A stretch of DNA of 64,000 bases from Anaerolineales bacterium (GTDB lineage: Bacteria > Chloroflexota > Anaerolineae > Aggregatilineales > UBA2796): positions 124,001 to 188,000 of the forward strand of contig JABTTZ010000002.1 in NCBI GenBank assembly GCA_015075625.1, read 5' to 3'. The notes under the pieces are model-generated. The model worked only from the letters and a program-made list of their open reading frames with translations, was not told where the DNA came from and made no database searches. Positions within the stretch are counted from its first letter, which is position 1. Each line of letters begins with the position of its first letter. The position numbers were made by a program, and so were the translations under genes. Shown piece by piece: positions 8,714-16,689 of this stretch.

Positions 8714-9180
8714 CGCTGTGCCTCAGACAGTGTGGCAAAGGGGTTGACCGGAACAAATTCGCGTTCCACAATGGTGCGCTGTTCGCGCAGCCAGCGAAGG
8801 GCATCCCCTCGGCTGGCGAATATGCGCTGCGCATTACGCCTAAAGCGTTTGTCACGTTCGCGTAAGAGGATTGCCATCAAGCGCATGAGAAGGGTATCCG
8901 GCGCAGCGACAGCAATGCGTCCGGCGGGGATATGGGCAAGATCAATCTCATAAAGGGCATAGGCTTTTTGACGGAGATAAGGTGTCATCGCGTTGCCCGG
9001 CGCAGAGAGATCATGGAGGACAAAGAGTGGTTTTCCCGGCAGCCATGAGGCGTAGGTTTGTTTGACAACCTCAAACCACACATCCACCGCCGCCCGTCGC
9101 ATATCGCCCGCACTGGTGAACACAACAATACGCCCCTCATCAAGGAAATCGCGGGTGATTCCAAACTCAAATGTTTCCAT
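8710..9180 (-). CDS. Conserved hypothetical protein, upstream copy of a tandem pair
   Basis: 156 aa from the ATG at 9180 (METFEFG), chosen because it aligns with the start of the downstream paralogue; an upstream start at 9252 would add an unaligned leader. It shares with its neighbour the core EGRIVVFTSAGDMRRAAVD, then a W.PG.P segment, then LHDLSAP. Function unknown. A fold of alternating strand and helix is plausible from the hydrophobic pattern. Its promoter must lie in the 83-bp gap shared with the divergent DJ-1/PfpI gene. Confidence 0.7.
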   Translation of the reverse strand: METFEFGITRDFLDEGRIVVFTSAGDMRRAAVDVWFEVVKQTYASWLPGKPLFVLHDLSAPGNAMTPYLRQKAYALYEIDLAHIPAGRIAVAAPDTLLMRLMAILLRERDKRFRRNAQRIFASRGDALRWLREQRTIVEREFVPVNPFATLSEAQR

Positions 9181-9263
9181 AGGAATAGGTTTGTCCCATT
9201 TGACAGTTTGGCGAGCGTATTCTAGTGTACAATGACTCCCGCCCATTTGCACAAGAGATTTTG
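9181..9263. promoter_or_regulatory. Divergent intergenic promoter region
   Basis: This 83-bp gap separates a leftward tandem pair from the rightward DJ-1/PfpI gene. On the plus strand TTGACA (9200-9205) and TACAAT (9228-9233) are both present but 22 bp apart, so they are probably not one promoter. On the minus strand TTGTGC is followed 19 bp later by TACACT. Promoters in both directions are likely, but the exact elements are uncertain. Confidence 0.3.
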
Positions 9264-9857
9264 ATGATGCGTCATGTCGCCATTGTGATCTTTGATGATG
9301 TTGAGGTATTGGATTTCTGCGGACCCTACGAAGTTTTTAATGTCGCTGCTGAACTGATCGCTCCCTCACCGTTTCAGGTGTCTACGGTGGGCATCACCGA
9401 TGCGCCTATTCGCACACGAGGCGGGATGATCATCACCCCAACGCACAGTTTGGCAACCTGTCCCACCCCCGATTTGGTCATTATCCCCGGCGGGTTTGGG
9501 ACGCGCCGCCTTGTTGGGCATAAGCCACTAAAAGCGTGGATTCAAGCACAACATACCCGCGCCGAATGGACACTATCTGTTTGTACAGGGGCGCTGCTTT
9601 TGGCAGACGCCGGGCTTATCACCAACCAACCAGCCACAACCCACCACACTGCCTTTGATCGCCTTGCCGCACTTTCCCCCACGACAAGGATCATCACTGA
9701 TCAGCGCTACGTCCAGAGTGGGAAGATCATCACCTCTGGGGGCATTTCAGCCGGGATTGATATGGCGCTGCACCTTGTCGAATCCTTATGTGGAAAAGAC
9801 GCCGTAGCCCTTGTGCGGGGCGAGATGGAATGGAATTGGCATCAAGCGAGCCTTTAA
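9264..9857 (+). CDS. DJ-1/PfpI superfamily protein
   Basis: 197 aa from the ATG at 9264; a longer start at 9225 adds sequence that looks like promoter. The DJ-1/PfpI fold is indicated by the N-terminal strand VAIVIFDDVEVLDFCGPYEVF and the nucleophile-elbow motif SVCTGALLLADAG with Cys107 as the probable active residue. The GP-E-F pattern is that of the AraC-N/isonitrile-hydratase branch rather than the protease branch. No DNA-binding domain is attached. The substrate is unknown. The next gene starts directly after its stop, so the two are probably one transcript. Confidence 0.85.
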   Translation: MMRHVAIVIFDDVEVLDFCGPYEVFNVAAELIAPSPFQVSTVGITDAPIRTRGGMIITPTHSLATCPTPDLVIIPGGFGTRRLVGHKPLKAWIQAQHTRAEWTLSVCTGALLLADAGLITNQPATTHHTAFDRLAALSPTTRIITDQRYVQSGKIITSGGISAGIDMALHLVESLCGKDAVALVRGEMEWNWHQASL

Positions 9858-10706
9858 ATGAACATCGTGGCATTTTTGACGAATAACGACTATCCCGAAG
9901 GCAGTGTTGATGATCAGCCGGCGATGGAAGCCCTTCGGCGGCGCGGGGTAGAGGTTGTCCCTATGGTGTGGAATGATTCCCGTGTCACATGGGATAGTTT
10001 TGATGCGGTGATTGTCCGCTCTGTGTGGGATTACCACCTTGCACCGGACACCTTCAGCGCTTTTTTGGATGCCCGTACTGCACAAAGGATACGTTTTTTC
10101 AACCCCGCTCAGTTGATCCGCTGGAACATGGATAAGCATTACCTCCGCGACCTTGCCAAGCAAGGTGTCACCATCATCCCGTCCGTGTGGGTGGAACGGG
10201 GGCAGCCAGTGAGCATTGCCGAGGTAATGAGACAGCAAAATTGGACGGAGGCGGTTATCAAGCCAACCGTTTCCGCCGGCGCATGGCGCACCTTCCGGGT
10301 GAGGGCTGATGAGCCGCTCTCGCCGGATGTGGAGGCATTGATTGCCGAACGCAATGTGATCATCCAGCAATTTCGCCCTGAGATTATCAGCGAGGGTGAA
10401 TGGTCGTTCGTTTTCTTTGATGGTGTGTACAGTCACGCTGTCCTGAAAAAGGCAAAACAAGGGGATTACCGTGTACAGGGCGGGGACTATGAGGGAATTG
10501 ACGCGCCAACGGGGTTGGTGGCACAAGCCGCCGCCGTTGTTCAAGCAGTGGACGATACACCGCTCTATGCGCGGGTCGATGGGGTGTTCGTGGGGCAGCA
10601 GTTCCAACTGATGGAATTGGAACTTTTTGAGCCATGGCTCTTTTTGCGCACCCATCCAGAGGCGGCGGATCGCTTTGCTGAAGCGATTGTACGGCGCTTG
10701 GGATAG
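9858..10706 (+). CDS. ATP-grasp domain protein (RimK/DcsG-like)
   Basis: 282-aa enzyme of the ATP-grasp superfamily, which joins a carboxylate to an amine or thiol with ATP. The N-terminal pre-grasp domain holds VIVRSVWDYHL. The nucleotide-binding strand follows as AVIKPTVSAGAWRTF (about residues 130-145), then a hinge IIQQFRPEI, and metal-binding acidic residues appear in YARVDGVF and LMELELFEPWLFL. The layout is closest to the glutathione-synthetase-like group that includes the D-cycloserine ligase DcsG. The substrate is unknown. It abuts the DJ-1/PfpI gene without a gap. Confidence 0.83.
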   Translation: MNIVAFLTNNDYPEGSVDDQPAMEALRRRGVEVVPMVWNDSRVTWDSFDAVIVRSVWDYHLAPDTFSAFLDARTAQRIRFFNPAQLIRWNMDKHYLRDLAKQGVTIIPSVWVERGQPVSIAEVMRQQNWTEAVIKPTVSAGAWRTFRVRADEPLSPDVEALIAERNVIIQQFRPEIISEGEWSFVFFDGVYSHAVLKKAKQGDYRVQGGDYEGIDAPTGLVAQAAAVVQAVDDTPLYARVDGVFVGQQFQLMELELFEPWLFLRTHPEAADRFAEAIVRRLG

Positions 10707-11098
10707 AGGTGTGCGCTTGAGGGTTCACTCAAACGCTTGCTGCGCTAAGGTGAACCCTACGGCATGAGAAAGTGATGCCCATTCACGCCGATGTGGGACG
10801 AGTAGTCCACCACACAGATACGTAGAAGATAGACTGACCCAACACCCTCACCCCCTGCGACCCGCCTTCAGCGTGTACCCGCTCCCCATAAACGGAGAGG
10901 GGGATTCGGGTTCTTTAGAAATCACTGTGGTGGACTACTAAGTACCACCACAGTGAAAAGGCGGGCTGACGTATGATCCCGCCGCTAAAGCAGCGGGCTG
11001 AAAACAGCCACCCCTTCGGGGCTTAAAAGGCATATCTGTATGGGCTTTTCCGTCGTCCCCACCCCAAAGGGCTTTTTTGTTTGTACTTAGTTCCCCAG
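10707..11098. repeat. Gene-free 392-bp region with inverted repeats and hairpins
   Basis: No coding signal was seen. It holds a 14-bp perfect inverted repeat, AGTAGTCCACCACA (10801-10814) against its reverse complement at 10926-10939, flanking a degenerate copy of the C-rich repeat found elsewhere in the window. The right end is itself an 11-bp perfect hairpin (10923-10933 with 10945-10955). Then follow three hairpins in a row: CCGCT/AGCGG (10982-10996), GGCTG/CAGCC (10996-11009) and CCCC/GGGG (11011-11021), a REP/BIME-like arrangement. The region lies between convergent genes. Confidence 0.6.
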
Positions 11099-12076
11099 TT
11101 ATTTCCCCAACTTTTCGCGAAACACTTCAGCAATGGCGGGGAGTTCCTTGAACAAATCGCCAACAATGCCATAGCGTGCCAGTTTGAAGATGGGCGCATC
11201 AGCATCTTTGTTGATGGCGACAATCACTTTTGAACTGCGCATCCCTGCTTGGTGTTGAATCGATCCCGACAAGCCCGTTGCGATGTAGAGATTAGGGGCA
11301 ACAACCTTCCCCGTTTGCCCAACCTGATGCGCATAGGGAATCCACCCCGCATCCACCGCTGCTCGGCTTGCGCCCACCGCTCCATTGAGGACTTCGGCAA
11401 GGTCACGAACAGGGGCAAAGCCTTCCGGTCCGCCAACGCCGCGCCCCCCACTGACGATGATCGCTGCATCGGTGAGGTTTACCGTCCCCTTTGTCTCCTC
11501 AAAACCAGTTACCTTTGTGGTGATTTGGTCTTCGCTGAGGACAGGGCTAACGCTGCTAACCTCGCCCGTTCGGGCTGAATCGGGGGCGGGTTGGGCAAAG
11601 GCACGCGAGCGCGTCGTGATGCACACCGTCCCCTCGCCTTTCGGAGCGGCGTCGCTCAGCACTTTTCCGGCGTAGACCGGACGTGTGGCGCTGATCGTCC
11701 CACCCTCTACCGTCAACTCGATCACATCGGAGAGCAGTCCAGCGTTTAAATCAGCACTGAGGGCGGCGATCAGTTCACGCCCCCGTGTAGACGCGCCACC
11801 GAGGACGACCTTTGCCCCCTGAACGACCTTTCCCAAAAGCGCCGCATAGGGATCGAGGCGGTAATCGGCAAGAGTGGCATCGTCCCCTTTGACAACCTTA
11901 TCCGCGCCATAGTGGAACGCCAAGGTGACGATGTTTTCAATGCCTTGTCCAAAAACAACGGCGGTCAGCGGCACGCCGAGGGCATCCGCCACCACACGCC
12001 CCGCGCCAAGCGCCTCCCACGAGATGGGCAGCGCCTTCCCTTTGAATTGATCAATCCAGACGAAAACGCCGCTCAT
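11099..12076 (-). CDS. etfA: Electron transfer flavoprotein, alpha subunit
   Basis: FAD-carrying subunit of the ETF heterodimer, which passes electrons from acyl-CoA dehydrogenases or similar enzymes to the quinone pool. 325 aa, normal length. The C-terminal FAD domain is clear: VSGGRGVGGPEGF, then YAHQVGQTGKVVAPNLYIA, then GLSGSIQHQAGM, and the INKDADAPIF segment. It overlaps the etfB stop by four bases (ATGA). No ETF-quinone oxidoreductase or dehydrogenase partner is next to it, so the electron donor is unknown. Confidence 0.95.
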   Translation of the reverse strand: MSGVFVWIDQFKGKALPISWEALGAGRVVADALGVPLTAVVFGQGIENIVTLAFHYGADKVVKGDDATLADYRLDPYAALLGKVVQGAKVVLGGASTRGRELIAALSADLNAGLLSDVIELTVEGGTISATRPVYAGKVLSDAAPKGEGTVCITTRSRAFAQPAPDSARTGEVSSVSPVLSEDQITTKVTGFEETKGTVNLTDAAIIVSGGRGVGGPEGFAPVRDLAEVLNGAVGASRAAVDAGWIPYAHQVGQTGKVVAPNLYIATGLSGSIQHQAGMRSSKVIVAINKDADAPIFKLARYGIVGDLFKELPAIAEVFREKLGK

Positions 12077-12870
12077 ATAACCTTTTCCTCCAAGAGTTTC
12101 GCCACAAGTTTTTCGGCGCGTTCACGTTCTGTTGCCCCGCTGATAATCTCCACATTACCCGTTCGGGCGGGAAGGTTTCGGTACGCGGTGGTGACGACCT
12201 TTGCCGAGTCGCCCGACGCATCGGTCACACCGAGATCGGCGCTGCCCCATACGGGGATCACTGCCTTCGATGCTTTCCGAATTCCAATGAACGAGGGAGA
12301 TTTCGGATCGTTAATGTCCTTCAAAACGCTGATCACAGCAGGGAGTTTAGCGGTGATCGTCTGCTTGCCTTCTTCCACCATTCGTTCCACTTGGATCGTC
12401 TTTGCCGCAAAATCGACGGCGACAACCTTGCTCACCGCGCCGATTGCCGTCCAGCCGAGCAAGCGGGCAAGTTGGTAGACATGGGCATCCGTCGCCAGAT
12501 CAACCAATTCCTTACCAAAAATGACCAACGAGACATCGCCCAGTTTCTTGAGCGCAGCAGCGGCGGCTTTGGCATAGCCGAGGGAGTCTTGTCCCTCCAT
12601 GCCACCATCCCAAAGGCGGATTGCGTTATCAACGCCGATTGCCAGCGCTTGCTTGAGGGCGTCGTTATGGGTTTCGTCGCCAATGGCTATGGCGGTGCTG
12701 GTTGTTTTATGCGCATCACGCAGCAGCACCACCTCTGTCACCGAATATTCATCCCAGGGGTTCAGCACAAGCTGCGCCCCACCCCAAGATACTTTGCCCC
12801 CGCCGTCCACTTCCACTTTTGCCGCAGTATCCGGCGTGGAGCGGGTAAACACAACAATATTCTCTGCCAT
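12073..12870 (-). CDS. etfB: Electron transfer flavoprotein, beta subunit
   Basis: 265 aa from the ATG at 12870 (MAENIVVF), preferred over 12903 because AAGGA lies just ahead of it. The fold is supported by the NPWDEYSVTEVVLL segment, the AMP-binding region GVDNAIRL and the recognition-loop-containing C-terminal half KLPAVISVLKDINDP. The partner EtfA is encoded immediately downstream with a four-base overlap. The beta subunit binds AMP and is the docking surface for the dehydrogenase. Confidence 0.93.
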   Translation of the reverse strand: MAENIVVFTRSTPDTAAKVEVDGGGKVSWGGAQLVLNPWDEYSVTEVVLLRDAHKTTSTAIAIGDETHNDALKQALAIGVDNAIRLWDGGMEGQDSLGYAKAAAAALKKLGDVSLVIFGKELVDLATDAHVYQLARLLGWTAIGAVSKVVAVDFAAKTIQVERMVEEGKQTITAKLPAVISVLKDINDPKSPSFIGIRKASKAVIPVWGSADLGVTDASGDSAKVVTTAYRNLPARTGNVEIISGATERERAEKLVAKLLEEKVI

Positions 12871-13063
12871 TCTCTGTCCTTCTCTTGATGAATTCTTGCC
12901 CACCTGAGGGCTATCGCCTTCCTCAAGCGGGTCATCCTACGAATTGTTTTTCCCCTATCATTGTAGCAAGCGAATCCATCTTTATCCTGATCCAACTTTG
13001 GGGAGTTGAGACATTTGAGGGAGGCGATTGAAAGTTGCGCCCGCTCTAATTTTTCCTAAAATG

Positions 13064-13079
13064 GTAGATGGTCATCTAC
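13064..13079. repeat. Inverted repeat upstream of small membrane protein
   Basis: GTAGATG (13064-13070) and CATCTAC (13073-13079) form a perfect 7-bp inverted repeat with a 2-bp centre, about 25 bp before the start codon of the next gene. It could be a repressor site; no assignment is possible. Confidence 0.3.
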
Positions 13080-13104
13080 TTTATCCCAAAAGGGAAGCTC
13101 TATC

Positions 13105-13491
13105 ATGCGTAACTTTAATACACGTCAAGCTGGTATTTTGTCGATTCTATTGGGGGCGCTCACACTCTTTCGCGTTGTGACCATCCCCACAGAAGCGAAC
13201 CAATCAATGGGCGATTTTTCCTTAATCGCCGCAATTTTGCCTTTCTATAGCTGGTTTCCTTTGGTGGCATATGTCACATGCGGGGCAGCCATTGTTGGCG
13301 GTGTTTTGATGCTCATTGGACAGAAAATCGGCTTGCTCTTAGCCGGCGGTGGGTTCATCATCTTCTTCGGGGTGGCTGTCTACGGAATTCTGACCGAAAA
13401 CCTTTCACGGGGGTTGGTGAACATTCTCTTGACGGTGGCGATGCTCTTGGTGGGGTTAGCCTGTTTGCAGCAGTTCTTCAAAAAAGCCTAA
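13105..13491 (+). CDS. Small four-helix membrane protein of unknown function
   Basis: 128 aa with four hydrophobic spans, at about residues 8-28, 40-60, 63-82 and 86-120. There are no catalytic motifs and no family I recognise. AAAGGGAAG precedes the ATG by about 8 nt. It is monocistronic: etfBA lies divergently upstream, and a 12-bp perfect hairpin follows downstream. Confidence 0.75.
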   Translation: MRNFNTRQAGILSILLGALTLFRVVTIPTEANQSMGDFSLIAAILPFYSWFPLVAYVTCGAAIVGGVLMLIGQKIGLLLAGGGFIIFFGVAVYGILTENLSRGLVNILLTVAMLLVGLACLQQFFKKA

Positions 13492-13509
13492 CGATCTAGG
13501 TGAGTGTTG

Positions 13510-13540
13510 CTGATCGGGAATGATCATGATTCCCGATCAG
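13510..13540 (+). terminator. Strong hairpin after the small membrane protein gene
   Basis: Arms CTGATCGGGAAT (13510-13521) and ATTCCCGATCAG (13529-13540) are perfectly complementary with a 7-nt loop. No U-tract follows, so factor-independent termination is uncertain. Confidence 0.45.
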
Positions 13541-13671
13541 ACTTATAGCGTGATCTATATGGTTGTTGAGCCGATTTCTTATAGAACTTACGCAGTTGAA
13601 CGTGTTTACTCTGTATTCATCATTCATCGAAAGGGGACGTTTGAGGGAGCTTCCCCCTCAAAAAATGGATT

Positions 13672-13698
13672 CCCCCTTCTCCCAATGGGAGAAGGGGG
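13672..13698. repeat. Copy of C-rich/G-rich palindromic repeat
   Basis: CCCCCTTCTCCC (13672-13683) pairs perfectly with GGGAGAAGGGGG (13687-13698) across a 3-nt loop. The same sequence type recurs in other gaps of this window (about 10890-10915, 23097-23120, 38237-38262 and 40200-40226). Confidence 0.7.
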
Positions 13699-13732
13699 GT
13701 AGGGGGATGAGGGCAACTGCCTAACCTCTATC

Positions 13733-14173
13733 TTATTTCGTTGTCCGCTGCCAAAAGAGCGCATATTTCTCATTCAGGCATTGCCCAAAATCCAGCGCCT
13801 GAAAGTATTCTGGCGACGAGGTAACCACCAACACCTGTGGAATCTTGCGCTGGTCTGCCTCGTGGGTTGCCCGCTTGATCAAGAGCGCCCCATAGCCTTT
13901 CCCGCGACAATCCTCACGGACAGCAACCGTGCGCAGTTCAGCGATCTTCGGGCTATAGATTTCTAAACAGCAGCAGCCTACAATGACCCCCGCTTCTTCA
14001 ACAACCCACCATGTGGAGAGCAGTTCGCGGATTTCCTCATCGGTGCGCGGTAGCAGTTTATCGAGGTTGTTCTTGATTAACCCTTGAATCGCTTGAATAT
14101 CCCCTTCGTGGGCGTTCCGCAAAACACCCGTTGCCTCTGTATACCCCTCAATTGGTTTGTCTATCGTCGTCAT
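13733..14173 (-). CDS. GNAT-family N-acetyltransferase
   Basis: 146-aa single-domain acetyltransferase that transfers acetyl from acetyl-CoA to an amine. The pyrophosphate-binding motif A is VAVREDCRGKGYGALL (residues 84-100 approx.), with the expected R-x-x-G-x-G. The N-terminal half, with ELRTVAVRE and a hydrophobic strand GVIVGCCCLEIY, looks like the ArgA/ArgO-type N-acetylglutamate synthase branch. The substrate is not certain. Its start overlaps the stop of the upstream translin-like gene by four bases, indicating coupled translation. Confidence 0.85.
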   Translation of the reverse strand: MTTIDKPIEGYTEATGVLRNAHEGDIQAIQGLIKNNLDKLLPRTDEEIRELLSTWWVVEEAGVIVGCCCLEIYSPKIAELRTVAVREDCRGKGYGALLIKRATHEADQRKIPQVLVVTSSPEYFQALDFGQCLNEKYALFWQRTTK

Positions 14174-14811
14174 GCCTTCTCCTCCCGTGTTTCTGCCTTA
14201 GCCAATGCATCAATAAGTCGCTGCTGCCGTACACTCAACGTCACATCCCCTCGTGTCCGCTCCAACACAGCGCGGAAAGCATCCGTCCGATGGCGCAACC
14301 CACCGCTCACCGCGTCGGGGTAGTCCACCGTGACAATCACATCGTAAACCTGATCCATCTTTGTGAGGAGCGCCTCTGCCTGTTCATAATCGTTTTCCCG
14401 CAGCCGATCCAATACATAGCGGCGCAGTTCGCTGGCGGCTTCGCACAGTCCGTTGAGGTAGGTGGCGGGTTCGGCGCGGAGTGCCTCTAGTGTGGGCAGA
14501 TCACCCCCCCTAATCAGGGCATAGGTCAGCCGTGCCTCCACAAATTCCTTCGCCGCGTCTTGTGTATAGCCCGCGTGGTAAAGGTCGGGATGTGGTTGGA
14601 GCGATTCCCGCAAGCCATCAAAGATCGTTCGCGCCTCGCTGAGCAGCCTATCCGCCTCTGCCCACTGCTGGCGGTGCATGGCACGAATACCATTGGCACA
14701 GGCACGGGCGAGTGTGCGGGAGTCATTTAGGGCGGCTTCGCGGGCGCGGTGTTTTGCTTCAAGTGCAGCGCGAATCGCCTCAGTGATCGTCTCAAGGTTG
14801 AGCATGAGCAT
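14170..14811 (-). CDS. Translin family protein
   Basis: 213 aa, mostly alpha-helical. The pattern RTLARACANGIRAMHRQQW at the N-terminus, HPDLYHAGYTQDAAKEFVEA in the middle, YLNGLCEAASELRRYVLD, and GGLRHRTDAFRAVLERTRGD near the C-terminus follows the translin signature known from archaea and eukaryotes. Translins form octameric rings that bind single-stranded RNA or DNA; with trax they act as an RNase (C3PO). Here it is paired with a GNAT gene through an ATGA overlap. A role in RNA metabolism is inferred from the family only. Confidence 0.8.
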   Translation of the reverse strand: MLMLNLETITEAIRAALEAKHRAREAALNDSRTLARACANGIRAMHRQQWAEADRLLSEARTIFDGLRESLQPHPDLYHAGYTQDAAKEFVEARLTYALIRGGDLPTLEALRAEPATYLNGLCEAASELRRYVLDRLRENDYEQAEALLTKMDQVYDVIVTVDYPDAVSGGLRHRTDAFRAVLERTRGDVTLSVRQQRLIDALAKAETREEKA

Positions 14812-14870
14812 CGTCCTACACTACATTGCCGAGTCTTTGAAGGAACATCCCCTTTAAACAGGAACGAAAA

Positions 14871-14904
14871 CAGAAAACAAAAAGGGCGCGGTTGTCCGCG
14901 CCCT
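14871..14904 (-). terminator. Intrinsic terminator of the ribosomal super-operon
   Basis: Read on the minus strand, AGGGCGCGG and CCGCGCCCT (14896-14904 with 14883-14891) form a 9-bp GC-rich stem with a 4-nt loop, followed directly by TTTTTGTTTTC. It lies 46 bp after the rpsI stop codon and closes the long leftward cluster. Confidence 0.92.
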
Positions 14905-14949
14905 GTCTATACTGAGTCCTACGCCTACGGCGTGTGAATCTTGACGCGG

Positions 14950-15351
14950 TTAACGCTTCGTATAGGTAGGTGCCTTACGCGCACGGCGCAAACCGGGCTT
15001 TTTCCGCTCTTTCACACGGGGGTCACGGGTGAGCAGCCCCGCCTTCCGCAGTTGCGGACGGAGTTCGGGGTTCACCTTGACGAGGGCCCGTGCAATGCCC
15101 AAAAGGATCGCTGAGGTTTGTCCAGTAATGCCGCCGCCCATGACATGAACGCTGACGTTGTATTGACCGTCCGCGCCAACCAACCGCAAGGGGGAGAGCG
15201 CCTTATCCAGATCGCCTTCGCGGGGGAGAAACTCTGCCCCTGGTTTATCGTTGATGACCACCGAACCGGTGCCGCCCGGGTAAAGGCGAACCCGTGCCGA
15301 CGCTTCTTTGCGCCGCCCGATGCCCTCGAAATATTGACCGATCTCTGCCAT
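14950..15351 (-). CDS. rpsI: 30S ribosomal protein S9
   Basis: 133 aa, last gene of the leftward ribosomal cluster. The S9 signature GGGITGQTSAILLGIARALV is present, and the chain ends in the basic tail RRARKAPTYTKR whose final Lys-Arg reaches the P-site tRNA in known ribosomes. The start codon overlaps the rplM stop (TAATG), so the two are translationally coupled as in most bacteria. Confidence 0.97.
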   Translation of the reverse strand: MAEIGQYFEGIGRRKEASARVRLYPGGTGSVVINDKPGAEFLPREGDLDKALSPLRLVGADGQYNVSVHVMGGGITGQTSAILLGIARALVKVNPELRPQLRKAGLLTRDPRVKERKKPGLRRARKAPTYTKR

Positions 15352-15809
15352 TACGCCTTCTTAGCCTCCGGGAATTCGATCTTCTCAGGCTTGTGCGCCC
15401 CGTGAGGGTGTGTATCGCCCGCGTAGACCTTCAATTTCTTGATCATCTTCCGCCCCAAACGGTTGTGGGGCACCATCCCCTTCACTGCGGCTTCAATGAC
15501 GCGCTCTGGGTGCTTTTCGAGCATCGTCCGTAGGGGCACCTCGCGGAAACCGCCCGGGTATTGGGAATGGCGATAGTAGAACTTTGTGTCAAGGCGATCC
15601 CCCGTGACGCGGATTTTACCCGCGTTAAGGACGATCACATAATCCCCAACATCCATATTGGGGACGAATGTGGTTTTGTGTTTGCCGCGCAGGATATGGG
15701 CAATACGGGAGGCAAGACGCCCCAAAATCATATCTGTCGCGTCCACCACATACCACTTGCGTCCAGCTTCAATGCTGTCAGCGGTTGGTGTGTAGGTCTT
15801 GAAATGCAT
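15351..15809 (-). CDS. rplM: 50S ribosomal protein L13
   Basis: 152 aa. It shows the L13 core: KWYVVDATDMILGRLAS, then GDYVIVLNAGKIRVTGDR, and the signature MVPHNRLGRKMIKKLKVYAG. A TTG at 15815 is in frame, but AAGGGAAG is spaced correctly for the ATG at 15809 (MHFKTY), which is chosen. It sits between truA and rpsI, a common order. Confidence 0.96.
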   Translation of the reverse strand: MHFKTYTPTADSIEAGRKWYVVDATDMILGRLASRIAHILRGKHKTTFVPNMDVGDYVIVLNAGKIRVTGDRLDTKFYYRHSQYPGGFREVPLRTMLEKHPERVIEAAVKGMVPHNRLGRKMIKKLKVYAGDTHPHGAHKPEKIEFPEAKKA

Positions 15810-15823
15810 GGTCAAAACTTCCC

Positions 15824-16645
15824 TTATTCGCTACGGGCGTCTTCCCGTGCGTCTGTTCCCTGTATAGTATCATCCCCCGGCGGATATGTCACCCCCACAA
15901 GGGTTAAGCCCTGTGCGGGGGCAAGCGCTTTTATCGCGCCGCGTTGTTTGGCATTCAGCAGGTGGGCAATATCCCCCACGCCTAAACGCCCATCGCCCAC
16001 CTTCACCAGAGCAGCCGTCACCGAACGTACCATGTGGTAAAGAAAAGCGTCTGCTTCGATGGTAAAAACAATTCGTCTCGCCCCAAAGAGGGGTTGTTCT
16101 TCCGCCCATTCTGCCCGAAAGACCGTCCGCGTCGTCGTGCCGCGCTTGCCGAGGGGGGGCGTCCCAAAGGTGAGGAAATCATGCCTCCCCACCAAGTCCG
16201 CCGCCGCAAGGTTCATCGCCGCAAGGTCAGGGTCATGACGCACCCACCACGCTAACTGATCCAGAAGGGGGAGGGGCGTTTTATCAACATAGACCCGATA
16301 TTCGTAGATGCGGCTCAACGCATCGTAACGCGGATGAAAGGTTGGCGCAGCAAGGGCGCACCCCTTCACCCTAATGTCTTTCGGCAGGTGGGCATTCAGG
16401 GCGTTGGTCAAGACCTCTGGCGTTTCCCGCCAAACCTTTTCCGAAAGGTCAAAGGCAACCACTTGCCCTGTCGCATGAACACCCGCATCGGTTCGCCCGG
16501 CAGCAATCGTTGGGATGGGTTCACCACTCAACTGCCTAAGCGCCGTTTCCAATGCCTCTTGCACCGTCTGTTTTCCGCCGGGGGTACGCTGGTAGCCATG
16601 ATAGCCCTGCCCATCATAGGCAACCCGCGCCCGGTAGCGTGGCAT
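15824..16645 (-). CDS. truA: tRNA pseudouridine(38-40) synthase TruA
   Basis: Isomerises uridines 38-40 in the anticodon stem of tRNAs. 273 aa. The catalytic aspartate lies in AGRTDAGVHATGQV (about residues 48-61), and the C-terminal FLYHMVRSVTAALVKVGDGRL motif is conserved. It is inserted between rplQ and rplM, the order seen in many Gram-positive and Chloroflexota genomes. Confidence 0.96.
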   Translation of the reverse strand: MPRYRARVAYDGQGYHGYQRTPGGKQTVQEALETALRQLSGEPIPTIAAGRTDAGVHATGQVVAFDLSEKVWRETPEVLTNALNAHLPKDIRVKGCALAAPTFHPRYDALSRIYEYRVYVDKTPLPLLDQLAWWVRHDPDLAAMNLAAADLVGRHDFLTFGTPPLGKRGTTTRTVFRAEWAEEQPLFGARRIVFTIEADAFLYHMVRSVTAALVKVGDGRLGVGDIAHLLNAKQRGAIKALAPAQGLTLVGVTYPPGDDTIQGTDAREDARSE

Positions 16646-16689
16646 ACGATCTGACCCTTACGCCCTATAAACCCCGATATGGTTTAGGG

